Part shown: one piece after another, positions 1 to 9,370 of the stretch
Numbering within the stretch: position 1 is the stretch's first letter
How the letters are laid out: every line of letters starts with the position of its first letter
From: Ferrimonas aestuarii
GTDB taxonomy: Bacteria > Pseudomonadota > Gammaproteobacteria > Enterobacterales > Shewanellaceae
Direction: 5' to 3'
Assembly: GCF_005116665.1 (NCBI RefSeq)
Contig: NZ_SWCJ01000001.1
Location: 62,001-126,000 of the forward strand
DNA: 64,000 nt
Translations under genes and position numbers: made by a program
Notes under the pieces: model-generated
What the model was told of the DNA's origin: nothing
What the model saw: only the letters and a program-made list of their open reading frames with translations
Databases searched by the model: none

Positions 1-1343
1 ATCCGTCACAAACCGTTCCAAATCAGATGCCATCTGCCCCGCAAATGGCAAAACCGGCGATGCCTCGGACGTTGTCCGAGGATACCGTCACATTAGGGCA
101 ACCCCGTCCTTCCAGTTTGGCAGCTCTAGGCATTGGCAGTGAACACAGCCAGCCTCAGTTAAATCGCCGTCCCGCCCCAGCTCAGCCACAACCTGCCGCT
201 CCCAGTGACAGTTTACGTGGCCTTCTTGAGCGTCAGCAGAAGCGGATGCAGCAAAACAGCTTTCAGGAAGAGACACCAAAGCGACTTGAGCCTCAGCCAA
301 TGCGTCGCCGTGAAGAGGCGCTGCCTGAGTGGGCGAAAGAAGCTTTTGGCCAACCGAAAGAGAAGCCGCAGCGAGAAACGCCTCAACCTCGAAGAATGGA
401 GACTCGCGGTCGCAGTACCGGCGGTGCCAAAGAGGAACTGCAAGCGGTTCGGGATGAGATGGCGTCCATTCGTCAACTGCTGGAACATCAGGTATCCAAC
501 TTGATGGATCAGGATCTGGCTCGCCGAGAACCAGTGAGGGCACTGTTAGTCGATAAGCTTCGTGACAGCGGCTTTCACCGCAGTGTGGCAGAGCATTTTG
601 CCTCATTAGTGCCAGAACACTTGGATCTTCATGACGCTTTGGCTCAACTTCCTCGCTTAATTGCCGATGAACTAACACAGACATCGGAAGAAACCCTGAG
701 TCAGGGGGGCGTAATTGCACTGGTGGGACCAACCGGTGTCGGGAAAACCACCACGGTGGCTAAGTTGGCCGCCCGATTTGCCGCCCGATATGGCGTTGAC
801 CAGGTGGCGTTGATTACCACGGATAACTATCGAATTGGCGCCAAAGAGCAGTTGGCAACTTACGGCAAGATCATGGGCTGTCCTGTACGTGGCGCCAGCA
901 ATGTTAAAGAGCTGGAAAATGTACTTTATCAGCTTCGCAGTCGCCGCTTGATTCTGATTGATACCGCAGGCATGGGCCAACGAGACATGCGTTTAGTGGA
1001 GCAGTTAGACAACTTGGTGGCGGCAACTCGGTTGCCTATTCGTCCCTATTTGGTGTTGTCCTCCACCGCTCAGTATCGAGTGTTAGAGGAGACCGTAGAA
1101 CAGTTTAAAAGAATCTCTCTAGCTGGTTGTATTTTCACTAAGTTAGACGAGGCTCATAACATCGGCGAGGCATTAAGCGTTTTGATTCAAAACTCTTTAC
1201 CGATCAGTTACCTTACTGACGGACAACGGGTACCGGAAGATCTACGTATCGCCGAGCCAGAATACTTGGCTCGCCGAGCGGTGATGCTAGAGAAGCAACA
1301 GGTTTCAGCACCTGCCCAACGAATGGCAGGTAGCTATGAATAG
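1..1343 (+). CDS. flhF: Flagellar biosynthesis GTPase FlhF (5' truncated)
   Basis: SRP-type GTPase that marks the cell pole for flagellum assembly. The reading frame is open from base 3 without a start codon; the usual FlhF amino terminus is missing, so the gene begins upstream of the window. Visible parts: a Pro/Gln-rich linker, a helical N domain, then the NG GTPase with P-loop GPTGVGKTT near bases 727-753, the TTDNYRIGA motif and DTAGMGQRD. The stop overlaps the flhG start by 8 bases, so the two are probably translationally coupled. FlhF works with FlhG to set flagellar number and place. Identification is firm; only the start is unknown. Confidence 0.95.
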   Translation, partial: PSQTVPNQMPSAPQMAKPAMPRTLSEDTVTLGQPRPSSLAALGIGSEHSQPQLNRRPAPAQPQPAAPSDSLRGLLERQQKRMQQNSFQEETPKRLEPQPMRRREEALPEWAKEAFGQPKEKPQRETPQPRRMETRGRSTGGAKEELQAVRDEMASIRQLLEHQVSNLMDQDLARREPVRALLVDKLRDSGFHRSVAEHFASLVPEHLDLHDALAQLPRLIADELTQTSEETLSQGGVIALVGPTGVGKTTTVAKLAARFAARYGVDQVALITTDNYRIGAKEQLATYGKIMGCPVRGASNVKELENVLYQLRSRRLILIDTAGMGQRDMRLVEQLDNLVAATRLPIRPYLVLSSTAQYRVLEETVEQFKRISLAGCIFTKLDEAHNIGEALSVLIQNSLPISYLTDGQRVPEDLRIAEPEYLARRAVMLEKQQVSAPAQRMAGSYE

Positions 1344-2226
1344 ATGGTTTTTGCAAGATCAGGCAAGCGGACTTAGAAAGATGGCACAGCAAAAGCAAAA
1401 GATGGTCAAAGTCATCGCCGTTACCGGTGGTAAGGGTGGTGTGGGTAAAACCAATGTGTCCATTAATCTGGCGGCATCTTTGGCCCAGAAAGGGCAGAAG
1501 GTGTTGGTGCTCGATGGAGACTTAGGTCTGGCCAACGTCGATGTGCTTTTAGGGCTGAGAGTTAAGTACAACCTGTCTCACGTGTTGAGTGGTGAGCGAA
1601 CTTTGCAAGAGGTGTTGGTTGAGGGCCCTGAAGGGGTGTTCATCGTGCCTGCGGCCTCTGGCACTCAAGAGATGGTGGAATTGACGCCAGCCCAACATGC
1701 CGGACTAATTCGCGCCTTTAGTGAGCTTGAGCAAGAGTTTGACGTTCTTATTGTCGACACTGCTGCGGGCATCTCAGAGATGGTACTCAGTTACTCCCGC
1801 GCAGCTCAGGAAGTGATGGTCGTTGTGTGCGATGAGCCCACTTCCATTACGGACGCTTACGCCCTTATCAAAATTCTGTCTCGAGAGCACGGCGTGTTCC
1901 GTTTCCGAATTGTCGCCAACATGGTGCGAAGCCTTCGAGAGGGGATGGAGCTATTTGCCAAACTCTCCAAAGTGACCGACCGTTTCCTCGACGTGGCCTT
2001 GGAGTTGGTGGCAACGGTTCCTTTCGATGAGAACGTTCGTCAAGCGGTGCGAAAACAGCGTGTGGTTGTGGAAGCTTACCCGCGTGCTCCGGCTTCAATT
2101 GCTTACCAAGGCTTGGCCAACAAGGTTCTGAGCTGGCCAACGCCGGATAATCCGGGTGGCCACCTGGAGTTCTTTGTAGAGCGATTGGTTCGACGCAACA
2201 TGTATGGAGAAGCGGTTGGTGAATAA
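1336..2226 (+). CDS. flhG: Flagellar number regulator FlhG (MinD/ParA-type ATPase)
   Basis: MinD-like ATPase, also called FleN or YlxH, that limits flagellar number by acting on FlhF and the flagellar master regulator. The N-terminal DQASGLR segment (residues 8-14) is the type of motif that stimulates FlhF GTPase. The deviant Walker A GGKGGVGKT follows at about residues 31-39, with DGDLGLANVD and VDTAAG further on. Length (296 aa) fits the family. It overlaps flhF upstream and fliA downstream, inside one operon. Confidence 0.95.
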   Translation: MNRWFLQDQASGLRKMAQQKQKMVKVIAVTGGKGGVGKTNVSINLAASLAQKGQKVLVLDGDLGLANVDVLLGLRVKYNLSHVLSGERTLQEVLVEGPEGVFIVPAASGTQEMVELTPAQHAGLIRAFSELEQEFDVLIVDTAAGISEMVLSYSRAAQEVMVVVCDEPTSITDAYALIKILSREHGVFRFRIVANMVRSLREGMELFAKLSKVTDRFLDVALELVATVPFDENVRQAVRKQRVVVEAYPRAPASIAYQGLANKVLSWPTPDNPGGHLEFFVERLVRRNMYGEAVGE

Positions 2227-2932
2227 AACTGCGGCCTATGCCCAGTTTGACAACCGGGTGTCCCTTGTGGAGCGATATGCTCCCTTGGTAAAACGCATTG
2301 CCCATCATTTGATGGCCCGATTACCCGCAAGCGTGCAATTGGATGATCTTCTTCAGTCTGGCATGCTTGGCCTGCTCGAAGCATCAAAGAACTTTGATGG
2401 CAGCAAAGGTGCCAGTTTTGAGACCTTTGCTGGCATCCGCATTCGAGGCGCCATGCTCGACGAAATTCGTCGAGGAGACTGGGTGCCTCGTTCTGTACAT
2501 CGAAATTACCGCCAGGTCACCAGCGCCATCGCCGAATTGGAGAGTCGTTTAGGACGAGATCCAAGGGAGAGTGAAGTCGCAGAACACCTTGATCTGTCAC
2601 TGGCTGAATATCAGCAGATGCTAAATGATGCCAGCATGGGTAAAATGGTCGGAATTGAAGATTTAGGGGTGAGTCTGGACTCCTTTGAGGATGATGGCTC
2701 CCAGCAGCGCAACTTCGAACAGGTTGCACAAGAGCGATTTCAGCGGGCTTTGGCGGAAGCAATTAAGACATTGCCCGAAAGAGAAGCCCTAGTTTTGTCG
2801 CTCTATTATGATGAAGAGTTGAACTTGAAAGAGATTGGTCAGGTGATTGGAGTTAGTGAGTCCAGAGTGAGCCAGATCAATAGCCAAGCAATGCTTCGAC
2901 TTAAATCTCGCCTATCTAGTTGGCAACAATAA
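2219..2932 (+). CDS. fliA: Flagellar sigma factor sigma-28 (FliA)
   Basis: RNA polymerase sigma factor for late flagellar and chemotaxis genes. Sigma-70 regions 2, 3 and 4 are all visible (LVKRIAHHLMARLP, RGAMLDEIRRGDWVPRSV, and the C-terminal helix-turn-helix NLKEIGQVIGVSESRVSQI). I chose the GTG at 2219 over the in-frame ATG at 2204: GGAGAAG at 2206-2212 is spaced correctly for the GTG, and the protein then starts (M)NKTAAY as in relatives. The GTG lies within the end of flhG, an 8-base overlap that suggests coupling. 237 aa. Confidence 0.92.
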   Translation: MNKTAAYAQFDNRVSLVERYAPLVKRIAHHLMARLPASVQLDDLLQSGMLGLLEASKNFDGSKGASFETFAGIRIRGAMLDEIRRGDWVPRSVHRNYRQVTSAIAELESRLGRDPRESEVAEHLDLSLAEYQQMLNDASMGKMVGIEDLGVSLDSFEDDGSQQRNFEQVAQERFQRALAEAIKTLPEREALVLSLYYDEELNLKEIGQVIGVSESRVSQINSQAMLRLKSRLSSWQQ

Positions 2933-2993
2933 TATTTTAGTTTAATAATGCTGGCAGCAGCGTTTCATTGGCAACGTCCAATTGGAGGATGAT

Positions 2994-3377
2994 TTGAACA
3001 CTAATATGAAGATTCTGATTGTTGATGACTTTTCAACAATGCGTCGGATCATCAAAAATCTGCTTCGTGACTTGGGCTTTAACAACACCTTGGAAGCAGA
3101 CGACGGCAACACCGCGTTACCAATGTTGAAAGACGGTGACTTCGATTTCGTAGTGACCGACTGGAACATGCCTGGTATGCAGGGCATTGATCTGCTTCGT
3201 GCAATTCGAGCAGATGACAACCTTAAGCACCTTCCTGTGCTGATGGTTACTGCCGAAGCTAAACGCGAGCAGATCGTGATGGCCGCCGAGGCTGGTGTTA
3301 ACGGCTATGTAGTTAAGCCTTTCACGGCCGCAACCTTGAAAGAAAAATTAGAAAAGATTTTTGAGCGACTGAATTAA
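2994..3377 (+). CDS. cheY: Chemotaxis response regulator CheY
   Basis: Single receiver domain that, when phosphorylated by CheA, binds the flagellar switch. The acid pocket (VDDF), the phospho-acceptor Asp in [12 protein letters not shown], the conserved Thr in MVTAEA and the Lys in VVKPF are all present. The likely start is TTG at 2994: GGAGG at 2984-2988 sits 5 bases before it and the protein begins (M)[11 protein letters not shown], as in related CheYs. ATG at 3006 is the alternative but has poor spacing. The gene opens the che part of the operon, 61 bases after fliA. Confidence 0.93.
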   Translation: MNTNMKILIVDDFSTMRRIIKNLLRDLGFNNTLEADDGNTALPMLKDGDFDFVVTDWNMPGMQGIDLLRAIRADDNLKHLPVLMVTAEAKREQIVMAAEAGVNGYVVKPFTAATLKEKLEKIFERLN

Positions 3378-3393
3378 GCCGCGGGGAGCCCCC

Positions 3394-4116
3394 ATGCAGC
3401 AAGATGCATTTATCTCGTTGGAGGACGCCCGAGAGCTTGTGGCGTTACTTGAACAGGGACAAATTGAACAGGCCAATCAGATTGTACAGATGGCCACTGC
3501 GCCGCTTAGTCAACAACTATTTGATGAAGTGGGCAAGCTGACACGTCAGCTTCACGATGCCTTACAAGATTTCCACCTCGACGATCGCATTTCCGACCTA
3601 GCGAAACACGATATTCCAGATGCTAAAGAGCGCCTTAATTATGTGATTGAGCGTACCGAGCAAGCGGCGAACCGCACCATGGATGCCTTAGATGAGACTC
3701 TGCCATTGGTGCAGCGTATGCAATCGCGCATCCAAGAGGTTAATCCTGCTTGGCAAAAATTGATGGAGAAGCAGATTGAACTGACTGAGTTCAAATCTCT
3801 TTGCCATGAGTTAGATGACATACTTAAGACCTCCGCCGAAGACTCCTCTCAAGTGACCGACCTATTGACCCAGATCATGATGGCGCAAGACTTCCAAGAT
3901 CTGACCGGTCAGGTAATTCGCAAGGTTATTGAACTGGTTCGTGAAGTCGAAGAGAGCTTGGTGTCTATGCTGACCGTGTTTGGTGAGCGCGCAGAAGTTA
4001 ACCGCGAGGTTGACGCTGCCGTTGCGGAAGGACCGGTTGTGGCGAAAGAGAATAAAGCGGAAGTGGTGAATGGCCAAGATGAGGTTGATGATCTGCTTTC
4101 CAGCCTGGGTTTCTAG
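3394..4116 (+). CDS. cheZ: CheY-P phosphatase CheZ
   Basis: Dephosphorylates CheY-P to end the motor signal. The long helical protein carries the catalytic stretch QDFQDLTGQVIRK (about residues 165-177), with the Asp and Gln that define CheZ. The acidic C-terminal tail DEVDDLLSSLGF is the CheY-binding peptide. It lies 16 bases after cheY, preceded by GGGGAG. Length (240 aa) is slightly above the E. coli protein. Confidence 0.95.
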   Translation: MQQDAFISLEDARELVALLEQGQIEQANQIVQMATAPLSQQLFDEVGKLTRQLHDALQDFHLDDRISDLAKHDIPDAKERLNYVIERTEQAANRTMDALDETLPLVQRMQSRIQEVNPAWQKLMEKQIELTEFKSLCHELDDILKTSAEDSSQVTDLLTQIMMAQDFQDLTGQVIRKVIELVREVEESLVSMLTVFGERAEVNREVDAAVAEGPVVAKENKAEVVNGQDEVDDLLSSLGF

Positions 4117-4126
4117 GAGTTAGACG

Positions 4127-6352
4127 ATGGGTTTTGACATAGATGACGAGATTCTGCAGGACTTTTTAGTTGAAGCAGGCGAAATTCTAGAGCAACTGCA
4201 GGAGCAGTTGGTTGATCTAGAGAATAATCCTACAGACTCAGATCTGTTGAATGCGATTTTTCGGGGCTTTCATACCGTCAAAGGTGGCGCAGGCTTTTTG
4301 AGCTTGACCCATCTTGTGGATGCGTGTCACGGCGCGGAGAACGTTTTCGATAAGCTGAGAAATGGTGAGCTGGCGGTGACTTCCGAGCTGATGGACGTCA
4401 TCTTGCAAACCCTTGATACTGTGAACGACATGTTCAGTACTGTTCAGGCTGGCGAGGAGTTGACTGAGCCTGCACCACCTGAGCTACTGGCTAAACTGGA
4501 ACAGTTCCTAAATCCTGAAGCCATGGCGGCGACACCTGAGCCGGAGCCGGTTGCTGAACCTGAACCGGTGATTGAGGCTGTAGAGCCAGCTGCCCCTGCG
4601 GCTCAAGATACCTTGACCTCTGGTGGCGGCATTGACAGCCTTAATCAAGGTGAATTCGAACTGTTGGTATCGGGTCTTGACGGCCAAGCCACTCAGGCAG
4701 AGGAAGTGGCGCAAGCTGCACCTGCAGATGGTGACGATATCAGTGACGATGAGTTTGAGGCGTTACTGGACGACCTTCACGGTAAAGGCAAGTTTGGTGG
4801 TGCGGTTGAAGCGGCGCCTGAGCCTAAAGGCGATCTGATCTCCGATGACGAGTTTGAGAACCTGTTGGACGAGCTACACGGCAAAGGTGGTGCGCCAGGT
4901 AAGAGCGCACCAGCCATCGCCGAGCCTGAGTCTGATGAAATCACCGATGACGAATTTGAAGCTCTTCTGGATCAACTTCACGGCAAAGGCCAAGCACCTA
5001 AACCGGTGACTCAGCAGCCACCTAAAGTTGATGAAGAGATGAGTGCCAAGGTGGCGGCTGCTAAGGCGAAGGCCAAAGCGGATGAGCCGAAGCCAGCCGC
5101 ACCGGCGAAACCGGCAGAACCTAAGCCAGCGGCGCCGGCTGCAGCGGCAAAAGCGCCAGCTAAAGCCAAACCTCAGGCCTCAGCTGACACCACAGTTCGC
5201 GTGGACACCGCTCGACTTGATGACATCATGAATATGGTGGGCGAGCTGGTATTGGTTCGAAATCGCTTGGTCAGCCTCGGGGTTGAGCGAGACGATGAAG
5301 CCATGAGCAAAGCCGTGGCTAACCTCGATCTGGTTACCGCCGACCTTCAAGGCGCGGTGATGAAAACTCGCATGCAACCGATCAAGAAGGTGTTTGGTCG
5401 CTTCCCTCGAGTGGTTCGAGATTTGGCCCGTAGCCTGCAAAAAGACATCGCCTTGACCATGGAGGGTGAAGAAACCGATCTGGATAAGAACCTGGTTGAA
5501 GCGCTGTCCGATCCTCTGGTTCACCTTGTGCGTAACTCCGTTGATCACGGCATCGAGATGCCTGATGACCGAGAAGCCGCAGGCAAACCTCGCCAAGGTA
5601 ATATTTTGCTATCGGCGTCCCAAGAGGGTGATCATATCCTGCTGTGCATCCGTGATGACGGTGCCGGTATGGATGCTGAGAAGCTTAAAGGCATTGCGAT
5701 TGGGCGCGGTATTCTCGATGAGGATGGCGCCGCTCGCATGACCGATCAGGAAGCTTATAACCTGATCTTCGCTCCGGGCTTTTCCACTAAGACTGAGATC
5801 TCTGATATCTCCGGTCGTGGTGTAGGCATGGACGTAGTGAAAACCCGAATTACCCAATTGAATGGCTCGGTTCATATTGACTCTGAGAAGGGCAAAGGCA
5901 CCGTACTTGAGATTAAAGTACCGCTGACTCTGGCGATCATGCCAACGCTGATGGTTGAAGTTGGCCAGCAGGTCTTCGCTCTGCCTCTCTCTTGCATCAA
6001 TGAAATTTTCCACCTTGATCTGAGTAAGACCAATGTGGTGGACGGCCAACTAACAGTCACTGTGCGCGAAAAGGCGATTCCGCTGTTCTATTTGGACAAG
6101 TGGTTGAAACAGGGACCGGGCCGCACCGAACGAGAAGATCAGGGGCACGTTGTTATTGTCCACATCGGCACCCTTCAGGTGGGCTTCGTGGTCGATGGCC
6201 TGATCGGTCAGGAAGAAGTTGTAATTAAACCATTGGGATCTCTGCTGCACGGCACGCCAGGAATGGCAGGTGCCACAATCACCTCTGACGGTGGTTGCGC
6301 ACTGATTCTCGATGTGCCGGGATTACTGAAGCATTACGCGAAACGCCAGTAG
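4127..6352 (+). CDS. cheA: Chemotaxis histidine kinase CheA
   Basis: Central kinase of the chemosensory array; passes phosphate to CheY and CheB. Order of domains: HPt with phospho-His at about residue 49 (RGFHTVKGG); a long Ala/Pro/Glu-rich linker with three short acidic repeats (205-286); dimerisation domain from about 350; ATPase with N box HLVRNSVDHGIE and glycine boxes DDGAGMD and GRGVGMDVV; C-terminal CheW-like domain. At 741 aa it is longer than the E. coli protein because of the linker. The linker repeats probably belong to the segment that ParP recognises in Vibrio-type systems; ParC and ParP are encoded downstream. Confidence 0.95.
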   Translation: MGFDIDDEILQDFLVEAGEILEQLQEQLVDLENNPTDSDLLNAIFRGFHTVKGGAGFLSLTHLVDACHGAENVFDKLRNGELAVTSELMDVILQTLDTVNDMFSTVQAGEELTEPAPPELLAKLEQFLNPEAMAATPEPEPVAEPEPVIEAVEPAAPAAQDTLTSGGGIDSLNQGEFELLVSGLDGQATQAEEVAQAAPADGDDISDDEFEALLDDLHGKGKFGGAVEAAPEPKGDLISDDEFENLLDELHGKGGAPGKSAPAIAEPESDEITDDEFEALLDQLHGKGQAPKPVTQQPPKVDEEMSAKVAAAKAKAKADEPKPAAPAKPAEPKPAAPAAAAKAPAKAKPQASADTTVRVDTARLDDIMNMVGELVLVRNRLVSLGVERDDEAMSKAVANLDLVTADLQGAVMKTRMQPIKKVFGRFPRVVRDLARSLQKDIALTMEGEETDLDKNLVEALSDPLVHLVRNSVDHGIEMPDDREAAGKPRQGNILLSASQEGDHILLCIRDDGAGMDAEKLKGIAIGRGILDEDGAARMTDQEAYNLIFAPGFSTKTEISDISGRGVGMDVVKTRITQLNGSVHIDSEKGKGTVLEIKVPLTLAIMPTLMVEVGQQVFALPLSCINEIFHLDLSKTNVVDGQLTVTVREKAIPLFYLDKWLKQGPGRTEREDQGHVVIVHIGTLQVGFVVDGLIGQEEVVIKPLGSLLHGTPGMAGATITSDGGCALILDVPGLLKHYAKRQ
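4739..4984 (+). repeat. Three protein-level repeats in the CheA linker
   Basis: Three copies of a motif of the form (I)(S/T)DDEFExLLDxLHGKG lie at CheA residues 205-219, 238-252 and 272-286, separated by Pro/Ala-rich spacers. The motif resembles the acidic amphipathic C-terminus of CheZ. I infer that this is the array-localisation (LID-like) segment bound by ParP; the sequence alone does not prove binding. Confidence 0.8.
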
Positions 6353-6375
6353 TCTCTGCTGATTAAAGGAAAGGT

Positions 6376-7512
6376 ATGTCGATCAAAGTATTAGTGGTAG
6401 ATGATTCCAGTTTTTTTCGTCGCCGCGTTTCAGAAATAATTAATGCTGATCCACTACTGGAAGTAGTGGGTACCGCAGCCAATGGCAAAGAGGCCATTGA
6501 GCAGGTTCGACGTTTGCGCCCTCAAGTTGTCACCATGGACATCGAGATGCCTCAGATGAATGGCATCGACGCAGTTCGTGAGATTATGCGCACTAACCCA
6601 GTGCCAGTGCTGATGTTTTCTTCACTGACCTATGAAGGTGCGCGTTCGACTCTAGAGGCGTTAGAGGCAGGAGCCGCAGACTTTCTCCCTAAACGGTTTG
6701 AAGACATCGCGAACGACAAGGCTCACGCCATAGCTTTACTGCAGCAACGGGTTCGAGCCATCGCTTCCCGTCGTACTAGTTTAGCGTCTACGCGAACCAC
6801 CGCGACTCGCCCGACCACCACCGCGACAACCTCAGTGTCCAAGCCGACCTTGAACACGCAGTTCTCCTCTTCACGTCCGGCGGTTAAGCCTGCCAGTGAC
6901 GTGGGAGCGGTGAAGATGCCTCCTCGAGCGTCCGGAAAACAGTACCGTTTGTTGGCGATCGGTACCTCTACCGGTGGTCCGGTGGCACTGCAACGCATCT
7001 TGACCCAGCTGCCAGCTAATTTCCCGCTGCCCATTGTGTTGATTCAGCACATGCCCGCAGCCTTTACCCCAGCCTTTGCCCAGCGCCTCGACAGTTTGTG
7101 TCAAATTAACGTCAAAGAGGCCGCGGGAGGCGAAATATTGAAGCCTGGTTGCGCGTACTTGGCTCCAGGTGGCAAGCAGATGCTTATCGATGGCAGCAGT
7201 CGTTCACCTAAGCTCACCATTCGAGATGGTGGCGAGCAGTTGAATTATAAGCCGTCCGTGGATGTAACGTTTGGCTCAGCGGCACGCATCTTCAAAGGGG
7301 ATGTGCTGGCTGTTGTGCTTACTGGCATGGGGGCTGACGGCCGTGAAGGCGCGCGCATGCTCCAGAAAGAGGGAGCCAATATCTGGGCTCAAGATGAAGC
7401 CAGTTGTGTGGTTTATGGTATGCCTCAAGCGGTTGCCGCCGCAGGTATCTCCAGTTATTCAATCCCTCTTGAAAAGATGGCTGAGTGCCTGAAGAAAGAA
7501 ATCTTACGATGA
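6376..7512 (+). CDS. cheB: Chemotaxis methylesterase CheB
   Basis: Response regulator with a methylesterase/deamidase domain acting on chemoreceptors during adaptation. The receiver domain has VVDDSS and phospho-acceptor Asp at about residue 55 (VTMDIEMP). A Ser/Thr-rich linker (about 130-175) joins it to the esterase domain, with catalytic Ser near 198 (GTSTGGP), His in IQHMPAAF and Asp in GMGADGREG. 378 aa. No cheR is present in the window. Confidence 0.95.
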   Translation: MSIKVLVVDDSSFFRRRVSEIINADPLLEVVGTAANGKEAIEQVRRLRPQVVTMDIEMPQMNGIDAVREIMRTNPVPVLMFSSLTYEGARSTLEALEAGAADFLPKRFEDIANDKAHAIALLQQRVRAIASRRTSLASTRTTATRPTTTATTSVSKPTLNTQFSSSRPAVKPASDVGAVKMPPRASGKQYRLLAIGTSTGGPVALQRILTQLPANFPLPIVLIQHMPAAFTPAFAQRLDSLCQINVKEAAGGEILKPGCAYLAPGGKQMLIDGSSRSPKLTIRDGGEQLNYKPSVDVTFGSAARIFKGDVLAVVLTGMGADGREGARMLQKEGANIWAQDEASCVVYGMPQAVAAAGISSYSIPLEKMAECLKKEILR

Positions 7513-7868
7513 TGGCATCTGGCTTGAGCACTCAACTAAAAACCTACTTGTTGGCTTTAATGACCACAGTGACCTGCATCAGCCTATTTTGGGCAATTGA
7601 CAAGCATCACTGGGCATTAGAGCTGCAGCAGGATTTAGTGAATGAACAAGCTAAGTCCACCCAGCAGCAACAGCAACTTGAGTCTCTTGCCGGTGAGTTA
7701 AAACAGTGGCGAGAGCTGGAAAAAAAGCGTCAGGCTTTGCGAGATAAGCACCAAAAAGCACTGAGTAGCGGCCAGCCGCAAGTCATTCATACCGATGCTG
7801 ATGGTGTCACCACTCTGGCTACGCCTAGTGGTGGTATTAAAATCACCGGCGCGCCTTTGGAAGGCTAG
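7509..7868 (+). CDS. Small membrane-anchored coiled-coil protein in the che operon
   Basis: Not a family I recognise. From ATG 7509, which overlaps the cheB stop as ATGA, it encodes 119 aa: a single hydrophobic segment near the N-terminus ([18 protein letters not shown]), then a Gln-rich predicted coiled coil (about residues 37-80) and a short Gly/Thr-rich tail. An upstream in-frame start at 7485 would lie inside cheB. It sits directly between cheB and parC, so a role at the polar array or flagellar pole is possible but unproven. Confidence 0.75.
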   Translation: MMASGLSTQLKTYLLALMTTVTCISLFWAIDKHHWALELQQDLVNEQAKSTQQQQQLESLAGELKQWRELEKKRQALRDKHQKALSSGQPQVIHTDADGVTTLATPSGGIKITGAPLEG

Positions 7869-7877
7869 GGGCTGGGT

Positions 7878-8663
7878 ATGCAAGTCTGGACGGTATCTAA
7901 CCAAAAGGGTGGCGTAGGTAAGACGACAACGGTGATTACCTTAGCTGGCTTACTGGTAAAGCGTGGTTATCGCGTCCTTGTGGTGGATGTCGACCCTCAA
8001 GCCTCCCTAGGCTATTACTTGGGCGTTGACCCTGATGAGCTTCCTGGCTCTCTGTTTGATCTGTTTCATCATCATGAACAGCTCGACAGCGATAAGGTCG
8101 AGTCTGTCATCGTGCCAACTGGGGTGGCGCAACTGGATCTGTTACCTGCGACGACTGCTCTGGCGACTTTAGACAGAACCCTAGGCACGCAAGGGGGAAT
8201 GGGGCTGATATTAAAGCGCGTGCTGAGCATGGTGAGTCATCGCTATGATGCGGTGTTGGTTGATTGCCCTCCGGTGCTTGGTGTGTTGATGATAAACGCT
8301 TTGGCGGCTTGCGATCGTCTGATTGTGCCGGTTCAAACTGAGTTTTTGGCTCTGAAAGGCTTAGATCGCATGGTGAGAACCTTGGATATGGTGGGGCGCT
8401 CCCGAGGGACTCAATATCCCTACCTAATCGTTCCAACCATGTTCGATAAACGCACACGTGCTTCGCTTCAGGCTTTGACTTCGCTTACACAAAAGTACCC
8501 GAAGCAACTGTGGCATTCGGTGATTCCTGTGGATACTCGATTTCGTGATGCCAGTCAGGCACACTTGCCGCCTAGCCACTTTAACCCGAGTAGCCGAGGC
8601 GTCTTAGCCTATGATCAGCTTTTAGATGCTCTGTTAGAGCCTCAGGGGGCCGGTCATGTCTAA
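7878..8663 (+). CDS. parC: ParA-like ATPase ParC (chemosensory array positioning)
   Basis: ParA/Soj-family ATPase. Deviant Walker A QKGGVGKTTT lies at about residues 10-19, with VDVDPQASLGYYLG and VDCPPVLG following. There is no ParB gene next to it. Its place between cheB and a CheW-domain protein identifies it as ParC, which in vibrios and relatives recruits chemosensory arrays to the old pole and distributes them at division. This is not the topoisomerase IV gene of the same symbol. It overlaps parP by 8 bases. Confidence 0.88.
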   Translation: MQVWTVSNQKGGVGKTTTVITLAGLLVKRGYRVLVVDVDPQASLGYYLGVDPDELPGSLFDLFHHHEQLDSDKVESVIVPTGVAQLDLLPATTALATLDRTLGTQGGMGLILKRVLSMVSHRYDAVLVDCPPVLGVLMINALAACDRLIVPVQTEFLALKGLDRMVRTLDMVGRSRGTQYPYLIVPTMFDKRTRASLQALTSLTQKYPKQLWHSVIPVDTRFRDASQAHLPPSHFNPSSRGVLAYDQLLDALLEPQGAGHV

Positions 8664-9366
8664 GGCGGCAGAACAAGCATTGATGGATTACTTCGAGGTG
8701 ATGCTGACCCCCGAAGAGCCGAAAATCGATCCCATCGCTCAGGATGGGTTGCAGAAGTTATTTGAGCAGGCTTTAGAGGAAGAGGCCGCATTTGACGCGC
8801 GGCAACAGGTCCTAGAAGCTGAACCCGTGCAGCAGCAAGTGGACGTTGTGGCGACGGATGAGGCCCAAGAGGTATTGACGGCTCCGGCCACGCAGCCAGA
8901 AGATTGGACGCAGCAACTGGAAGATGTATTTCAATGTCTCTACTTTGAAGTTGCGAACTTGGTTATTGCGGTGCCTTTGCTTACACTGGGGGGCATTAAG
9001 CGCATCGGTAAGCTGAGTCAGCTCCCTGGAAGCCCGGAATGGGTGTTAGGCGTTCAGTTAGATGCTCAAGATGGCAAACTGAATGTGGTGGACAGTGGTC
9101 GTTGGTTTATGCCAGAACGTACCGAGGTTGACCGAGAAGATTATCATTATCTTGTCAGGCTTGGGGATAGCCCTTGGACATTGGCCTGTGAATCGCTTTT
9201 AGACGCAGAGCCCCTGTCAAAGTCTGAAGTAAACTGGCAAACCAATGGCAACAAGCGGCCATGGTTGGCAGGCATAGTTAGAGAAAAAAAATGTGTCGTA
9301 CTCAATGTTCCAGCATTGATAGACATGTTGGATACTGGATTGGATATTACCGTTAAGGAGTCCTGA
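8656..9366 (+). CDS. parP: ParP-like protein with C-terminal CheW-type domain
   Basis: 236 aa: an acidic, Gln/Glu-rich N-terminal half with low complexity, then a CheW-like domain from about residue 95 (QCLYFEVANLVIAVPLLTLGGIKRIGKLSQLPGSPEWVLGVQ). ParP links ParC to CheA and stabilises arrays in vibrios; the gene order here is the same. The CheW-like fold is seen directly; the ParP assignment rests on position next to parC and cheW. Confidence 0.85.
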   Translation: MSKAAEQALMDYFEVMLTPEEPKIDPIAQDGLQKLFEQALEEEAAFDARQQVLEAEPVQQQVDVVATDEAQEVLTAPATQPEDWTQQLEDVFQCLYFEVANLVIAVPLLTLGGIKRIGKLSQLPGSPEWVLGVQLDAQDGKLNVVDSGRWFMPERTEVDREDYHYLVRLGDSPWTLACESLLDAEPLSKSEVNWQTNGNKRPWLAGIVREKKCVVLNVPALIDMLDTGLDITVKES

Positions 9367-9370
9367 AAGG

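Noticed and set aside
7878..8663. Chromosome or plasmid partition ParA
   Set aside because: No parB or parS-like sites nearby; the position among che genes fits ParC of the array-positioning system better.
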